NCBI RefSeq assembly: GCF_006385685.1
Contig: NZ_VFRP01000013.1
Location: 1-64,000, forward strand
DNA: 64,000 nucleotides
Direction of reading: 5' to 3'
Origin: Amaricoccus solimangrovi
GTDB taxonomy: Bacteria; Pseudomonadota; Alphaproteobacteria; Rhodobacterales; Rhodobacteraceae
Position 1 is the stretch's first letter. Each line of letters opens with the position of its first letter. The notes beneath the pieces are model-generated. The model did no database searches, had not been told where the DNA came from, and saw nothing but the letters and a program-made list of their open reading frames with translations. Shown here piece after piece: positions 62,774 through 64,000 of this stretch. The position numbers were made by a program, and so were the translations under genes.

Positions 62774-62809
62774 TTCTCACTCCTCGCCGGCGCTTCCCCG
62801 CGCCAATTG

Positions 62810-63199
62810 TCAGAACAGGGCCGCCAGGATCATCACCATGGTCGCGGTGAGACCGACCCCGAAGATGACCGATCGCCAGGGCGACCAGCCGAAGGCATAG
62901 GCGGGCACGTAGAGCACCCGCGCGCCGAGATAGATCCAGGCGCAGGCGGCGGTGAGCCCGGAGGCCGCGCCCGAGAGCGTCACCACGACGACCGCGACGG
63001 TGAAGAGCGCCAGCGCCTCGAAATGATTGGCGACGGCGCGGCGCAACCGCCCGGTCAGGGGGGAATATTCCACCGTCTCGTCGCGCGGGCCGGCGTTGTA
63101 GGCGACGCCGACGTCGCGGTTCATCGACGCGTTGCCGAGCATGATCTGCGCGACCTGCAGGATCGCGGCGAGCGCGAGGACGGTCAGCTCGGCGGTCAT
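62810..63199 (-). CDS. MAPEG family membrane protein
   Basis: A 129-residue protein with four membrane helices, as in the bacterial MAPEG family. RAVANHFEALALFTVAVVVV then TLSGAASGLTAACAWIYLGA contains the NHFE motif, and ARVLYVPAYAFGWSPWRSV is typical. Eukaryotic members are glutathione transferases; bacterial roles are unclear. It often lies between odhB and lpd in Rhodobacterales. Confidence 0.9.
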   Translation of the reverse strand: MTAELTVLALAAILQVAQIMLGNASMNRDVGVAYNAGPRDETVEYSPLTGRLRRAVANHFEALALFTVAVVVVTLSGAASGLTAACAWIYLGARVLYVPAYAFGWSPWRSVIFGVGLTATMVMILAALF

Positions 63200-63202
63200 G
63201 AC

Positions 63203-63730
63203 CTACTGGCCCACCCCGCGCAAAGCGGCGTCGACCAACGGGCTTTTTCCCCCGTGATCCAAGTCAAAGTTGCGAAACCTATCAAGATTGGGAACGCTGC
63301 CGGGCAGTTCTGCCTCAAGATCATCGAGCAATGACATCAACGACAATGCGGCCCTCGACGCGCTCTCTTCTCTGCGGGCCCAATGGATAGCCCTGTCGGC
63401 CATTTGACCTCTCACATAGGTGCCAGTGAGAAAAGCTACTGCGATGCAAGTCCAAACCCGAAAGGCTAAGCTCAGAGACCCATCTGGTAGCTGGGTATTG
63501 CGAGCGAGAAGCCAAGTTACCGCATAGGGCAATATCCATGCCGTAGCACAGGAAAACAGCATAGCGAAGATGATCTCGCGCCTGGTCCCAATGACGTCCT
63601 CCCGAAGACCCTTGACGGGGCGGAGTTCTCGATCCAGACGCGAATCCACCACGTCATTGCGCGACAAGGCGTCATGCAAGATCAGCCTCAGGCGGCGAGC
63701 CAAAACAGCCTTGTCGCGCTCTTCGTTCAT
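63203..63730 (-). CDS. Hypothetical protein with two membrane helices
   Basis: I do not recognise this 175-residue protein. Basic N-terminal region (RRLRLILHDALSRNDVVDSR), two predicted membrane helices (about 52-75, IIFAMLFSCATAWILPYAVT; 88-106, FRVWTCIAVAFLTGTYV), and a charged C-terminal part (WARREESASRAALSLMSLLD). Base composition is clearly lower in GC than its neighbours, with codons such as AGA, ATA and TTG-rich runs, suggesting acquisition. It lies between odhB and the MAPEG gene with 6 bp and 3 bp gaps, so it is expressed with the operon. Confidence 0.65.
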   Translation of the reverse strand: MNEERDKAVLARRLRLILHDALSRNDVVDSRLDRELRPVKGLREDVIGTRREIIFAMLFSCATAWILPYAVTWLLARNTQLPDGSLSLAFRVWTCIAVAFLTGTYVRGQMADRAIHWARREESASRAALSLMSLLDDLEAELPGSVPNLDRFRNFDLDHGGKSPLVDAALRGVGQ

Positions 63731-63736
63731 TTTGTT

Positions 63737-64000
63737 CTACAGATCCATCAGCAGCCGCCGCGGATCCTCGAGCGCTTCCTTGACGCGGACGAGGAAGGTG
63801 ACCGCGCCCTTGCCGTCGACGATCCGGTGGTCGTAGCTCAGCGCCAGGTACATCATCGGCCGGATCACCACCTGACCCTTGATCGCCATCGGGCGCTCCT
63901 GGATCTTGTGCATGCCGAGGATGCCCGACTGCGGCGGGTTCAGGATCGGCGAGGACATCAGCGAGCCGTAGACGCCGCCGTTCGAGATCGTGAAGGTGCC
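63737..64000 (-). CDS. odhB: Dihydrolipoyllysine succinyltransferase (E2 of 2-oxoglutarate dehydrogenase), 3' end
   Basis: The last 87 codons of an E2 acyltransferase; the gene continues beyond the window. [20 protein letters not shown] then [17 protein letters not shown] is the E2 catalytic-domain signature, and [20 protein letters not shown] holds the catalytic His-Asp of [23 protein letters not shown] is characteristic of the succinyltransferase form. With lpdA on the same strand it marks the end of the sucAB/odh operon. Confidence 0.95.
   Translation of the reverse strand, partial: GTFTISNGGVYGSLMSSPILNPPQSGILGMHKIQERPMAIKGQVVIRPMMYLALSYDHRIVDGKGAVTFLVRVKEALEDPRRLLMDL

Overview
This is a GC-rich chromosomal segment from an alphaproteobacterium, most likely a member of the Rhodobacterales. 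The evidence is an initiator tRNA of the Rhodobacter type, a relic of a Rhodobacter-type gene transfer agent (GTA) gene, DUF1127 proteins, a BluE-type cobalamin gene, and the dnaA-dnaN-recF-gyrB core with rpsT just upstream. No species assignment is possible from sequence alone.

Layout. (1) 1-25.1 kb is an accessory region beginning at tRNA-fMet. It holds a truncated IS3 copy and a minus-strand operon (7.26 -> 0.79 kb) of a MetA-like outer-membrane protein, a DUF3604 protein, an unknown CxxC protein, a parvulin-type isomerase and a HupE/UreJ-like protein. The divergent AraC-type regulator of that operon is split by a complete IS5-family (IS427-group) insertion. Next come decayed fragments of a GTA tail gene and of a short-chain dehydrogenase. 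A two-sided catabolic cluster follows (11.1-20.6 kb): otnC, otnK, a racemase and a ModA-like protein on the minus strand, and IclR regulator, zinc alcohol dehydrogenase, DAACS symporter, M24 peptidase and otnI on the plus strand. Two matching 15-bp palindromes flank the regulator gene. The region ends with a truncated hyuB and a nest of degenerate IS3, IS630, IS3 and IS66 copies.

(2) 25.1-31.5 kb: two DUF1127 proteins, bluE-cobD for cobalamin, a polysaccharide deacetylase, an HdeD-like membrane protein, two tandem paralogous lipoproteins, a LysR regulator and a candidate small RNA. (3) 31.5-45.7 kb: a TetR gene divergent from a three-subunit PaoABC-like molybdenum hydroxylase, with the TetR-type palindrome exactly filling a promoter spacer; a TreS-like GH13 enzyme; an arsR-arsP-thioredoxin cassette; a Rieske oxygenase; DUF475 and HPP-CBS membrane proteins; and ubiB-ubiE.

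(4) 45.8-55.6 kb is the replication and repair core: mutM, an enoyl-CoA hydratase, rpsT, dnaA, dnaN, recF, a VOC protein and gyrB. The dnaA leader has two strong palindromes and a 36-codon ORF whose stop overlaps the dnaA start. A family of short palindromic repeats, arranged like BIMEs, fills the gaps on either side of dnaN-recF. (5) 55.6-61.4 kb: LysR, a TDT-family (TehA/SLAC1-like) transporter, a four-domain persulfide dioxygenase-rhodanese-phosphatase fusion, a membrane-anchored cytochrome c and a DUF305 protein, which together suggest sulfide/sulfite handling. (6) The window ends in lpd, a MAPEG protein, an unknown two-TM protein and the 3' end of odhB, all on the minus strand.

The cluster of greatest interest is the split four-carbon acid-sugar cluster with its shared palindromes. 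Next are the DUF3604/HupE operon with its IS-broken regulator, the dnaA leader, and the BIME-like repeats. All functional calls rest on reading the translations; no database search was run.
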